Below are positions 1 to 5,931 of a stretch of DNA of 13,917 nucleotides, in pieces. Numbering within the stretch: the first letter of the stretch is position 1; the number at the start of each line of letters is the position of its first letter. The position numbers and the translations under genes are program-made. The notes beneath the pieces were generated by a model that had not been told where the DNA came from, did not search any database, and worked only from the letters and a program-made list of their open reading frames with translations. This DNA comes from Candidatus Poseidoniales archaeon (lineage in GTDB: Archaea; Thermoplasmatota; Poseidoniia; Poseidoniales; Poseidoniaceae), in the NCBI GenBank assembly GCA_009887135.1, contig QXYA01000080.1:1-13917 (forward strand), written 5' to 3'.

Positions 1-1
1 A

Positions 2-58
2 GCGTTTCAATGGGAGCCCTTTGCTTACCCGTTCATGCAATGGGTACCCTCTGATTGA
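2..58 (+). CDS. C-terminal tail of an unidentified protein (partial, enters from left edge)
   Basis: One + frame is open from the left edge to a TGA at 56-58 and reads as 18 residues rich in aromatics, including FQWEPFAYPF and MQWVPSD. This looks more like the end of a folded protein than the other two open + frames, although all three are open here. If real, the gene converges on the peroxiredoxin-like gene with only two bases between the stop codons, which fits the tight packing elsewhere in the window. Nothing can be said about function. The choice of frame is by composition only. Confidence 0.35.
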   Translation, partial: AFQWEPFAYPFMQWVPSD

Positions 59-60
59 CT

Positions 61-603
61 TCATTCACCCTTCGAGAACGCAATGAGTTGATCGATTGGG
101 ATGTGATCAACAGTGTCTTTGCAATAATGGGCATTGACTACCTTTCCGTTTTCATCGATGAGAATATCAACAGGAATGGTTGAAAGTTTGGAGATTGAAA
201 GGGTCAGTGGAACGTAACCCTTGAGCAGAGCTTTGAGCATTGTAAGAGGAGCACGCATTGGGGCCCAAAGTACACGTAGCAACGATTTCTTGACATCGTT
301 TTGCAGATATTGTTCGTATGTTTCATCCGCAACAACGGTGAAAGGAGGGTTGTGCTTTTTCATACGCTTTGTTAACTCCCCAATCTTGGCATCAAAAACA
401 CCAACCATGACAGTATCGTCACCAAATTCATCCCAACGCTTAACGATATTGTGGATTCGAATGTTACAAAATGGGCAAGATGAGAATCTGAAAAAGGTAA
501 GAATGACTCGCTTCCCTTTCATTGCTGACATGTCAAATGTAGTTCCATCGATTGCTGGTAGTGTAAATTGTGGGGCATCATCGCCCACTGAGAGTTGCGG
601 CAT
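61..603 (-). CDS. peroxiredoxin-like (AhpC/TSA, thioredoxin-fold) protein
   Basis: A 180-residue cytoplasmic protein of the AhpC/TSA redoxin group, expected to act in thiol-based peroxide or disulfide chemistry. The N-terminus (VGDDAPQFTLPAIDG, residues 6-20) is the usual redoxin opening. It is followed by the strand RVILTFFRF and the active-site segment SSCPFCNIRIHNI (41-53), with C43 and C46 in a CPFC arrangement. The end has the typical IPVDILIDENGKVV strand pair (143-156) and a third cysteine, C161, in AHYCKDTVDHIP. The classical peroxiredoxin motif with Thr three residues before the peroxidatic Cys is absent. The CxxC places it with peroxiredoxin-like proteins of uncertain reductant rather than typical 2-Cys enzymes. 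It lies 86 nt downstream of the RNA methyltransferase gene on the same strand. The ATG has no Shine-Dalgarno site but a TATA-like box about 25 nt upstream. The fold is secure; peroxidase activity is inferred. Confidence 0.85.
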   Translation of the reverse strand: MPQLSVGDDAPQFTLPAIDGTTFDMSAMKGKRVILTFFRFSSCPFCNIRIHNIVKRWDEFGDDTVMVGVFDAKIGELTKRMKKHNPPFTVVADETYEQYLQNDVKKSLLRVLWAPMRAPLTMLKALLKGYVPLTLSISKLSTIPVDILIDENGKVVNAHYCKDTVDHIPIDQLIAFSKGE

Positions 604-624
604 ATTTTTTTTGCTAGCGTGAAG

Positions 625-636
625 GGTAAAAAATTC
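625..636 (-). promoter_or_regulatory. TATA-like box of the peroxiredoxin-like gene
   Basis: Read on the - strand this is GAATTTTTTACC, about 22 to 33 nt upstream of the ATG at 603. That is where an archaeal TATA box sits for a leaderless transcript, and no Shine-Dalgarno sequence is present. The same T-run could instead act as a T-rich terminator for the methyltransferase gene just upstream. The sequence alone cannot separate the two readings. Confidence 0.3.
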
Positions 637-689
637 TTTGTGTAGGGAATACCATCGCCCCGTCTCCGAAGTATCTTGATCGGAACGAT

Positions 690-1397
690 TTACTTCTTAG
701 CATTGCGTTGACGTAATGCTTCGACCGCAAGAACGCTCACAGCCACTTGAAGATTGTACGAGGGGACAAAACCATCCATTGGAAGTCGAACAACTTCATC
801 ACATGCATCGAGAACTTCTTGTGAAACGCCTTCTCGTTCTGCCCCAACAACGAGCAAAACATTTCCTGTCAAATCAGCGTCCCAAGGGCCAACAGTACCA
901 ACATCTTCAGCAGCAATAATTCTGAAACCTGCTGCTTTTGCCGTTGCTATAATCGTTTCAGTATCACTGTAGACAACAGGAATGAACCGATCTGCTCTCA
1001 TGCTTGAGCGACGAATTGTGCGTCGATCTTCGTGGGTTCTAGAAATGTTAAGAACAACTGCATCCGCTCCACTGACCTCAACTGTTCGAATCCCAAATCC
1101 GAGATTTGTTGGGTATTGGACTCCATCGAGAAGCCAGATAGATCCGCCTCTGGCAAAGATTTCTCCAAGTTCTCCTTTTGGCTCTCTTCCGATAAGAGCG
1201 AGTGCGTCTGTGGTGCCTACTGCCGACATTCTCCACAAATCATTGGTTGAACCCTCTTCAAGTGGAATACTTTGCTCAAGGCAGACTTCTCTCAAGCGTT
1301 CAGTATCTCTTTCACGATCGACTAAAACAAGCTCAATACTGTGCTCTCCTTGGAGTGTCTCCACTATCTTTTCAGAACCTTGAATCTGGTGAGCCAT
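690..1397 (-). CDS. SpoU/TrmH-family RNA 2'-O-ribose methyltransferase
   Basis: A 235-residue SPOUT enzyme that transfers a methyl group from S-adenosylmethionine to a ribose 2'-OH in rRNA or tRNA. All three SpoU motifs are visible: motif 1 WLLDGVQYPTNLGFGIRT (88-105, including the N-x-G...R residues), motif 2 LLVVGAEREGVSQEV (181-195) followed by CDEVVRLPM, and motif 3 VPSYNLQVAVSVLAVEAL (211-228). The first 80 residues correspond to the small L30e-like RNA-recognition domain, with a strand IELVLVDRE (21-29). The target nucleotide cannot be told. I chose the ATG at 1397 because the frame upstream (to 1619) does not look like this family and would run over the start of the divergent gene at 1540. 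A GTG at 1481 is a possible longer start. The gene may be co-transcribed with the peroxiredoxin-like gene 86 nt downstream. Confidence 0.9.
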   Translation of the reverse strand: MAHQIQGSEKIVETLQGEHSIELVLVDRERDTERLREVCLEQSIPLEEGSTNDLWRMSAVGTTDALALIGREPKGELGEIFARGGSIWLLDGVQYPTNLGFGIRTVEVSGADAVVLNISRTHEDRRTIRRSSMRADRFIPVVYSDTETIIATAKAAGFRIIAAEDVGTVGPWDADLTGNVLLVVGAEREGVSQEVLDACDEVVRLPMDGFVPSYNLQVAVSVLAVEALRQRNAKK

Positions 1398-1539
1398 GGA
1401 AATCCCAGAGGCTCTTGGTGTTTGATGTTCCCCCAGAAAGTGAACAAAAGTTTCATTTCGTAGGTGGAACGATAATATGCTCACACTTGTCCTTCTTGAA
1501 TAATCTGGTAGAAAGGAACATCTGAATTGAGGCTTAGTT

Positions 1540-4053
1540 ATGAAAAAAAGGATTCCACTTTCAATTGGACTTGTTCTTGTTTTATGTCTACCTTCTCTCT
1601 TGTATACTGGGTCATACATCGTTTCCGATACACCAGTTCCTATGGAAGGAGTCGAACCATCGCCTTACCCTGATGAGCCATTGACAGAAGGGTTCCTGTT
1701 CCTCATCTTTGATGGCGGCCGCAAAGATATGATGAGTGACCCAGAACTCATGCCCAATTTGAATCGGCGTGTCCAAGATGGCGCTTACCTTGAAGTTCGA
1801 ACCAATCCATTGACGATGACAGCAATGTGCGTTAAGGAAATGGCTACAGGCGTTCCTGCGAGGCCAAACGAAGCGTTACAAAATTTCCATCCTCAGCATC
1901 CAGGAAGTATTGATGGATTCAATCTTGCTTCAACTCATGATGGAAATGGTGACGGAGAACCCGATAATTATGTCGGAATCATTGGTGATTACGTTTGGAA
2001 AGATCTCCTTCCAGATAAAGAAAAGGTTCCTTTTTCCCAAGCCCGATATGGCCATGCAGATTATCATAAAGGAGACGAAGAAGGATTTGCAACACTCAAG
2101 GAATGGGTGGCAGGGGCCGTTCCCAAAGGCCATGAACAACCTAGAAACCTCATCATAACACATCTTTCAGGTCTCGACAGTGTTGGCCATCGGTATGGTA
2201 CAGTTGATTCTGATGAATACAAGGATAAACTTCGTTTTATCGATGATAATTTAGAAGAAGTATTCGAATTACTTCCAGATGACTGGACGGTTGTTGTTAC
2301 CTCAGATCACGGCTTAACAGATTCAGGTCAACATGGTTCTGACTTAGATATTCTACGAGATGTTGCAGCCTTCATGTGGGGCCCTAATGTCAAACAAGGT
2401 GTTGTGGTTGAAGGCGTAAATCAACGAGATTTAGCCACGTTTCCATCGATGTTACTCTCTCTACCGCTGCCTCATGCAGTGCATGGAAGAATTCCGTTAG
2501 ATGCGTTTGATTTGACTCCAGAAAAGCGAGAGGCGATTGACCAATGGAACTGGAATGCAACAGTTGCTCGTAACGATTGGTTGAAAGAAGAAGGCCACAC
2601 CTATGTGGATGGATTGGAACGTTCCACGATTGAATGGGAACGACTCAATGTCGATGAAATCGGTATACGAACAACGGATATTGTACTTAGTTTGATTACG
2701 ATAATAGCACTAACTGCAGTTTTGTTTAACATCTTGAATAAGAGAGGTTTTTCCACCGCATTTAGAGCATCAACGTGTATAGGATTCTTTTCTGTTTTTG
2801 TAGGGTCTCTCGTACTATCATACAATCGAGATGTAGCGGCTTGGCTGTATTATCCAATGGGATTGGTGTTACCTGTGTCTGTTTTTATCATTGGATTTGT
2901 AATGTTGAAAACAGAACGCTGGCGGAATTATAACTTCCAGAATAAGCATATGGCTGCCTTGGCCCTTCTCCTGATTACGACGGTGATGTATCCTGAAACC
3001 CGTTTGTCTATAATTGGATTAATGATATTTGCATATGCCATTATCGAGCGCTATTATCTCCGTAATTGTGAACAGCACATGCCGAATACAGTCTTTATTC
3101 CATTCTCGATAATCTGCATCATTGCCTTCTTCCTCAGTGATTATCGACTACTCGGAGTGTCCCTGACAAGAGATTATATCGTTACGATTCAGCAAGAAGA
3201 GTTGTCGATGCTCTTCGCCTCGATTGTTCTTGCATCATCATCATCTCTGCTCTATCTTTGGCATGTAGAATCCATACGTTCCAAAACAACCCTTCTGACT
3301 GTATGTGCACTATTTGGACTGTTGCCGTATGCGATGTGGTTCAAAGACAATACAATCGACTGGGTTGTTCTCTCGATATTTATTCTGTGTATTATTACAG
3401 CCATTGTTGAAGGCCTTAGGGGGAATAAACGTAGTTCCATTGCACCGATTCGATTCGTTGGATTTGCATGGGTTACCATCAGTTGGGGCGCCTATGCAGG
3501 AGCAACAACAATGGTTCTCTATACGGGCTTTTTCTATCTGATGCAGCGAGAGTTTGGTTTCTTGAAAATTCGACAGGACAAACCCTTGTTGGAATCTACT
3601 CGCCATGTGCTTCTTGCATTGATTCCTATCGGAGCATGGTTCACATGGTGGGCTACGATGGGTCAATTGGACGGCCTTTCCCATCCAAGAGATATCGATC
3701 CAGGAAACCTTTTCCTCACAGGAGGATACATTGGAGATCGAATTTCACCAAGCAATAGTTGGGTGGGATTCATGGGAGGTGGTCCAATGATTTTGATGAC
3801 AGTTCTCTGGTTCCAGATGTTTAAGGAAATCAAATGGCCATTGGCATATGCTTTGACGCTGTTTTCACTGAGAGTTGCTCTTCTCGCAGTCCATCTCTCA
3901 GTAACGCCTAATCTTCCAAGACTTGTGTTCAAAGTATCGTGGGATATCGTCCTCTACTTTGGATTGGGTGCTCTTATCTTGAGTTTGCTAGGTATCGACA
4001 AATTCAATGAGCGCAAAGCCCTTGACGAACCTGAAACGTTGAGTTCTTCATAG
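1540..4053 (+). CDS. PIG-O/GPI13-like membrane phosphoethanolamine transferase (alkaline phosphatase superfamily)
   Basis: An 837-residue polytopic membrane protein. Residues 7-27 form an N-terminal anchor. Residues 50-320 are an alkaline-phosphatase-fold catalytic domain facing outside. Visible metal and nucleophile motifs are LFLIFDGGRKD (D58), NPLTMTAMCVKEMATG (T92 or T94 as nucleophile), IIGDYVWKDLLPD (147-159), HLSGLDSVGHRYG (D213, H217), TSDHGLTDSGQHG (D256, H257, H265). The spacing and wording resemble eukaryotic GPI ethanolamine-phosphate transferase 3 (PIG-O/GPI13) more than bacterial lipid A transferases. Residues 380-818 hold about 13-14 hydrophobic helices, as in that family. The family moves phosphoethanolamine from a phospholipid onto a glycan head group; the archaeal acceptor is unknown, so substrate is inference. 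A possible calcium loop (DGNGDGEPDN, 134-143) lies just before the GDYVW motif. GAGG at 1529-1532 supports the start. The 3' end overlaps the convergent DUF2892 gene by 6 nt. Confidence 0.85.
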   Translation: MKKRIPLSIGLVLVLCLPSLLYTGSYIVSDTPVPMEGVEPSPYPDEPLTEGFLFLIFDGGRKDMMSDPELMPNLNRRVQDGAYLEVRTNPLTMTAMCVKEMATGVPARPNEALQNFHPQHPGSIDGFNLASTHDGNGDGEPDNYVGIIGDYVWKDLLPDKEKVPFSQARYGHADYHKGDEEGFATLKEWVAGAVPKGHEQPRNLIITHLSGLDSVGHRYGTVDSDEYKDKLRFIDDNLEEVFELLPDDWTVVVTSDHGLTDSGQHGSDLDILRDVAAFMWGPNVKQGVVVEGVNQRDLATFPSMLLSLPLPHAVHGRIPLDAFDLTPEKREAIDQWNWNATVARNDWLKEEGHTYVDGLERSTIEWERLNVDEIGIRTTDIVLSLITIIALTAVLFNILNKRGFSTAFRASTCIGFFSVFVGSLVLSYNRDVAAWLYYPMGLVLPVSVFIIGFVMLKTERWRNYNFQNKHMAALALLLITTVMYPETRLSIIGLMIFAYAIIERYYLRNCEQHMPNTVFIPFSIICIIAFFLSDYRLLGVSLTRDYIVTIQQEELSMLFASIVLASSSSLLYLWHVESIRSKTTLLTVCALFGLLPYAMWFKDNTIDWVVLSIFILCIITAIVEGLRGNKRSSIAPIRFVGFAWVTISWGAYAGATTMVLYTGFFYLMQREFGFLKIRQDKPLLESTRHVLLALIPIGAWFTWWATMGQLDGLSHPRDIDPGNLFLTGGYIGDRISPSNSWVGFMGGGPMILMTVLWFQMFKEIKWPLAYALTLFSLRVALLAVHLSVTPNLPRLVFKVSWDIVLYFGLGALILSLLGIDKFNERKALDEPETLSSS

Positions 4054-4278
4054 GCGGGTCTTGAAACCCATTGCACGAACGACGCACCAAGCAGCCCTTG
4101 CTTCAAAAATGGCAAATGCTCCTCCGAAGACGCTTCCACCTACGGCAATCCAGCCGAGCGTTGAAGGAAGAACTCCGAGAAGGGTAAATACTGCTAAAAG
4201 AAGGCCAAAAGAGACTGCTGATACTCCTGTAATGAAGCGTGCGGTTTGTCCACGGGCGTCTATATTGCATTCGAGCAT
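4048..4278 (-). CDS. DUF2892 (YgaP-like) small inner-membrane protein
   Basis: A 76-residue protein with the hallmarks of DUF2892. It has a short N-terminus MLECNIDARGQTARFITG (1-18), two membrane segments (about 16-35 and 41-60) joined by a Pro/Gly turn, and the family's C-terminal signature, here AWCVVRAMGFKT (63-74; the family usually shows GWCPL..LGINT). Family members are small two-helix membrane proteins. In bacterial YgaP this module is fused behind a rhodanese domain. Here the divergent neighbour, starting 87 nt away, is a single-domain rhodanese, so the two may act together in persulfide handling at the membrane; this is inference. The stop overlaps the end of the convergent phosphotransferase gene by 6 nt. 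The start ATG follows a TATA-like box at the distance expected for a leaderless mRNA. Confidence 0.8.
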   Translation of the reverse strand: MLECNIDARGQTARFITGVSAVSFGLLLAVFTLLGVLPSTLGWIAVGGSVFGGAFAIFEARAAWCVVRAMGFKTRL

Positions 4279-4298
4279 ATGTTAAAGTCCAGAACGCA

Positions 4299-4305
4299 CT
4301 ATATG
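4299..4305 (-). promoter_or_regulatory. TATA-like box of the DUF2892 gene
   Basis: CATATAG on the - strand lies 21-27 nt upstream of the ATG at 4278. This is the spacing of an archaeal TATA box driving a leaderless or nearly leaderless transcript. No Shine-Dalgarno site precedes this ATG. Confidence 0.4.
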
Positions 4306-4330
4306 AACAGATGTTTTCGAAGAGGCAAAT

Positions 4331-4340
4331 GAATATCTTG
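4331..4340 (+). promoter_or_regulatory. candidate TATA-like element of the rhodanese gene
   Basis: GAATATCTTG lies 26-35 nt upstream of the ATG at 4366 and would place transcription start within a few bases of the start codon. The core AATATCT recurs upstream of the miniprotein at 4812 and of L15e, which is why it is listed. It is a poor match to the TATA consensus. Confidence 0.3.
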
Positions 4341-4365
4341 AAGTTCAAGTGCTTAATCTCATGGC

Positions 4366-4743
4366 ATGGGCAAAAAACACAGTCCCCTCTTTCTCCGTCG
4401 AGTCGAGCACTCAAGGTCGATTATCAACGAGTGCAATATTGATGAATTTATCTTGATGATGAACGATAACGAATCGTTGCACATCATCGATGTAAGAGAA
4501 AACCATGAGTTTGAATCGGGCCACATGAAAGAAGCTATACACATCGGCAAAGGCGTGCTTGAACGGGATATTGAGAAACATCCTTTTGCTACATCTGATC
4601 GAATCGTACTCTATTGCGGAGGAGGCTTTAGATCTGCAATTGCAGCTCAATCGATGAAAGAAATGGGATATGAAAACGTCTATTCTCTCTGGGGTGGCTG
4701 GCGAGCAATCCTTGGCACGGATATTCGAAAATCCAATCTTTAA
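4366..4743 (+). CDS. single-domain rhodanese (sulfurtransferase)
   Basis: A 125-residue soluble rhodanese-fold protein that would carry sulfane sulfur as a cysteine persulfide. The opening strand LHIIDVRENHEFESGHMKEA (38-57) is the classical rhodanese DVR-E-F-GH segment, followed by IHIGKG. The active loop YCGGGFRSAIAAQ (83-95) contains catalytic C84 and the Arg/Ser of the CxxGxRS signature, and NVYSLWGGW is the usual end. All key residues are present, so it should be active. There is no membrane segment. It is divergent from the DUF2892 gene, which supplies the partner module found fused to rhodanese in YgaP. The region before residue 25 is not part of the core domain. The ATG at 4366 is the only good in-frame start; another ATG five bases upstream is in a different frame. 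Confidence 0.9.
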   Translation: MGKKHSPLFLRRVEHSRSIINECNIDEFILMMNDNESLHIIDVRENHEFESGHMKEAIHIGKGVLERDIEKHPFATSDRIVLYCGGGFRSAIAAQSMKEMGYENVYSLWGGWRAILGTDIRKSNL

Positions 4744-4783
4744 GTTCGACTATAGAGTACTTTGTAGTCTCTAGGTGAAATCT

Positions 4784-4793
4784 CAATATCTCA
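4784..4793 (+). promoter_or_regulatory. candidate TATA-like element before the miniprotein
   Basis: CAATATCTCA ends 19 nt and begins 28 nt upstream of the ATG at 4812, a spacing compatible with a leaderless transcript. Nine of its bases (AATATCTCA) are repeated at 4928-4936 upstream of the L15e gene. Weak TATA match, so tentative. Confidence 0.3.
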
Positions 4794-4811
4794 CGTATCG
4801 ATGGTAGGACC

Positions 4812-4916
4812 ATGGACCCGATCGGAACAGCATTTGGAATGGTTATCTTAGTACCTATAGCGCTTTACTCCGTGTATGCACTTTTCTATCAACTAAGCAG
4901 TAACACTTTGGATTAG
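4812..4916 (+). CDS. putative 34-residue single-pass membrane miniprotein
   Basis: An ATG-to-TAG frame of 35 codons in the otherwise empty space between rhodanese and L15e. The product starts MDPIGTAFGMVILVPIAL and ends YQLSSNTLD, giving one continuous hydrophobic stretch (about residues 5-26) flanked by short polar ends, like known small membrane proteins. The frame is closed by a TGA 34 nt upstream (4776-4778), so no longer version exists. A candidate promoter element lies about 25 nt before the ATG; there is no clear ribosome binding site. It resembles no named family that I recognise. A chance frame of this length is quite possible, but the membrane-helix composition makes it worth recording. 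Confidence 0.4.
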   Translation: MDPIGTAFGMVILVPIALYSVYALFYQLSSNTLD

Positions 4917-4960
4917 ACAAAATTTGGAATATCTCAGGCTCTGTTTTCCATGGACAGACT

Positions 4961-4967
4961 CATAAAG
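4961..4967 (+). promoter_or_regulatory. candidate TATA box of the L15e gene
   Basis: CATAAAG begins 47 nt before the L15e ATG and would give an untranslated leader of roughly 20 nt. The upstream copy of AATATCTCA (4928-4936) is an alternative or additional element. No terminator-like structure was seen between the miniprotein and this point. Confidence 0.3.
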
Positions 4968-5007
4968 GGGTGTAAAGTCGGCAACTTGCTTCCATTGAGT
5001 TGATACT

Positions 5008-5610
5008 ATGGCAAAAGGACTACATCATTACGTAAGAGAAACCTGGAAGAAGCCTAAAGAGGCTCTCCCGCACATGTTTCGACAGACTCGAATGGCCCAA
5101 TGGCGCCGCGAGCCGGTCAACTGCCGAATCGAGCGTCCGACCCGTCTCGACGCTGCTCGCCGACTTGGATACAAAGCCAAGCAAGGTGTAGTTGTCATTC
5201 GAACTCGTGTTCGACGTGGTGGTCTACGTAAGGGTAAGATTCACATGAAGCGTAAGCCATCCAAGGCTGGTATCTCGAAGATCACAATGGCAAAGAACAC
5301 ACAGCGGATGGCTGAGGAACGTGTTGGACGCCATTTCCCTAACCTCGAAGTTCTCAACTCATACTGGGTTGGAGAAGATGGAAAACACAAGTTCTTCGAA
5401 GTCATCATGCTCGATACACACCACCCTGCTATCATCAACGATAAGCAACTCGGCGTCTTCTGTCAAGCAAATGGTAACATGAGCCACCGTGGCCGTGCTT
5501 ACCGTGGAAAGACATCCGCTGGAAAGCGTGGACGTGGTCTCTTCAACAAGGGTAAGGGTGCAGAAAAGTTGCGTCCTTCTCTGAAGGCAAACCTCAACCG
5601 TGGCAAGTGA
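5008..5610 (+). CDS. rpl15e: large-subunit ribosomal protein L15e
   Basis: A 200-residue, strongly basic protein of the L15e family, a component of the 50S subunit in archaea and of the 60S subunit in eukaryotes, with no bacterial counterpart. It opens with GLHHYVRETWKKP (4-16), then WRREPVNCRIERPTRLDAAR (32-51), LGYKAKQGVVVIRTRVRRGG (53-72) and the long basic RKGKIHMKRKPSKAG stretch. LNSYWVGEDGKHKFFEVIM and the Gly/Arg-rich tail HRGRAYRGKTSAGKRGRG follow. All these are characteristic and the length is normal. No Shine-Dalgarno site precedes the ATG, so translation probably starts near a short leader. It heads a co-directional run with the PRC-barrel gene (57 nt gap) and tRNase Z. In many other euryarchaea L15e is next to RNase P and exosome genes, which are not seen here. 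Confidence 0.98.
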   Translation: MAKGLHHYVRETWKKPKEALPHMFRQTRMAQWRREPVNCRIERPTRLDAARRLGYKAKQGVVVIRTRVRRGGLRKGKIHMKRKPSKAGISKITMAKNTQRMAEERVGRHFPNLEVLNSYWVGEDGKHKFFEVIMLDTHHPAIINDKQLGVFCQANGNMSHRGRAYRGKTSAGKRGRGLFNKGKGAEKLRPSLKANLNRGK

Positions 5611-5654
5611 AATCAAGCGTTTGTTTGATGTCCTTGTTCCGCTTCCCCCAACAC

Positions 5655-5661
5655 AGGAGGG
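5655..5661 (+). promoter_or_regulatory. strong Shine-Dalgarno site of the PRC-barrel gene
   Basis: AGGAGGG sits 6 nt upstream of the ATG at 5668. It is the strongest ribosome binding site in the window and fixes this start. Its presence fits translation from a leadered mRNA that reads through from L15e. Confidence 0.6.
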
Positions 5662-5667
5662 CGTCAA

Positions 5668-5925
5668 ATGGGTAAAGGCCAACGTAGTTTAACAGACGTA
5701 ACAGGTCTGCATGTTTACCTCCCGGACGGCCGTTTTCTTGGTGTCGTTCATGACACGGTTATCGAGCATTCAACGATGACGTGTACGCATTTGTTCGTTC
5801 GAGACACACCTCCAGAACTTGTCCTAGACTCAATTCATGTTGCAATACCTTGGCGTTGGGTACGTTCGATCAATGACATCGTTGTGCTTCGATGGTTCCC
5901 AGAAACACCAATATCCCGCACTTAA
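5668..5925 (+). CDS. PRC-barrel domain protein
   Basis: An 85-residue protein consisting of one PRC-barrel, a small six-stranded beta barrel. The pattern SLTDVTGLHVYLPDGRFLGV (7-26) is the usual opening, in which a conserved turn is followed by DGRFLGVV. It is followed by THLFVRDTP and by VAIPWRWVRSINDIVVL (58-74), which matches the domain's end strand. There is no second domain and no membrane segment. Stand-alone archaeal PRC-barrels include the haloarchaeal CdpB-type cell-division proteins and structural homologues of MTH1859; others relate to the RimM barrel used in ribosome maturation. The L15e and tRNase Z neighbours might favour an RNA or ribosome role, but that is only context. The stop is followed after 6 nt by the tRNase Z start, indicating translational coupling. 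Confidence 0.8.
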   Translation: MGKGQRSLTDVTGLHVYLPDGRFLGVVHDTVIEHSTMTCTHLFVRDTPPELVLDSIHVAIPWRWVRSINDIVVLRWFPETPISRT

Positions 5926-5931
5926 GGAAGA

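Noticed and set aside
1398..1619. N-terminal extension of the RNA methyltransferase to an ATG at 1619
   Set aside because: The added 74 residues do not resemble the SpoU family and would overlap the divergent phosphotransferase gene by 80 nt. The ATG at 1397 leaves a normal divergent promoter gap.
3310..3684. 124-codon - strand frame inside the phosphotransferase gene
   Set aside because: Composition (Cys, Asn and Ser rich) is that of an antisense shadow; the + strand frame encodes consistent membrane helices.
4061..4285. Opposite-strand frame over the DUF2892 gene
   Set aside because: Its product is a Pro/Arg/Lys-rich shadow with no membrane or domain pattern, whereas the - strand frame has the DUF2892 signature.
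4103..4414. 103-codon - strand frame across the divergent promoter region
   Set aside because: It overlaps both the DUF2892 and rhodanese genes in other frames, is Ser/Arg/Cys-rich and matches no domain.
5611..5630. Hairpin terminator after L15e
   Set aside because: ATCAA and TTGAT could pair over a short loop, but the stem is only five weak base pairs and no T-run follows.
5359..5682. 107-codon - strand frame over the end of L15e
   Set aside because: It lies antisense to a highly conserved ribosomal protein gene, and no domain is visible.
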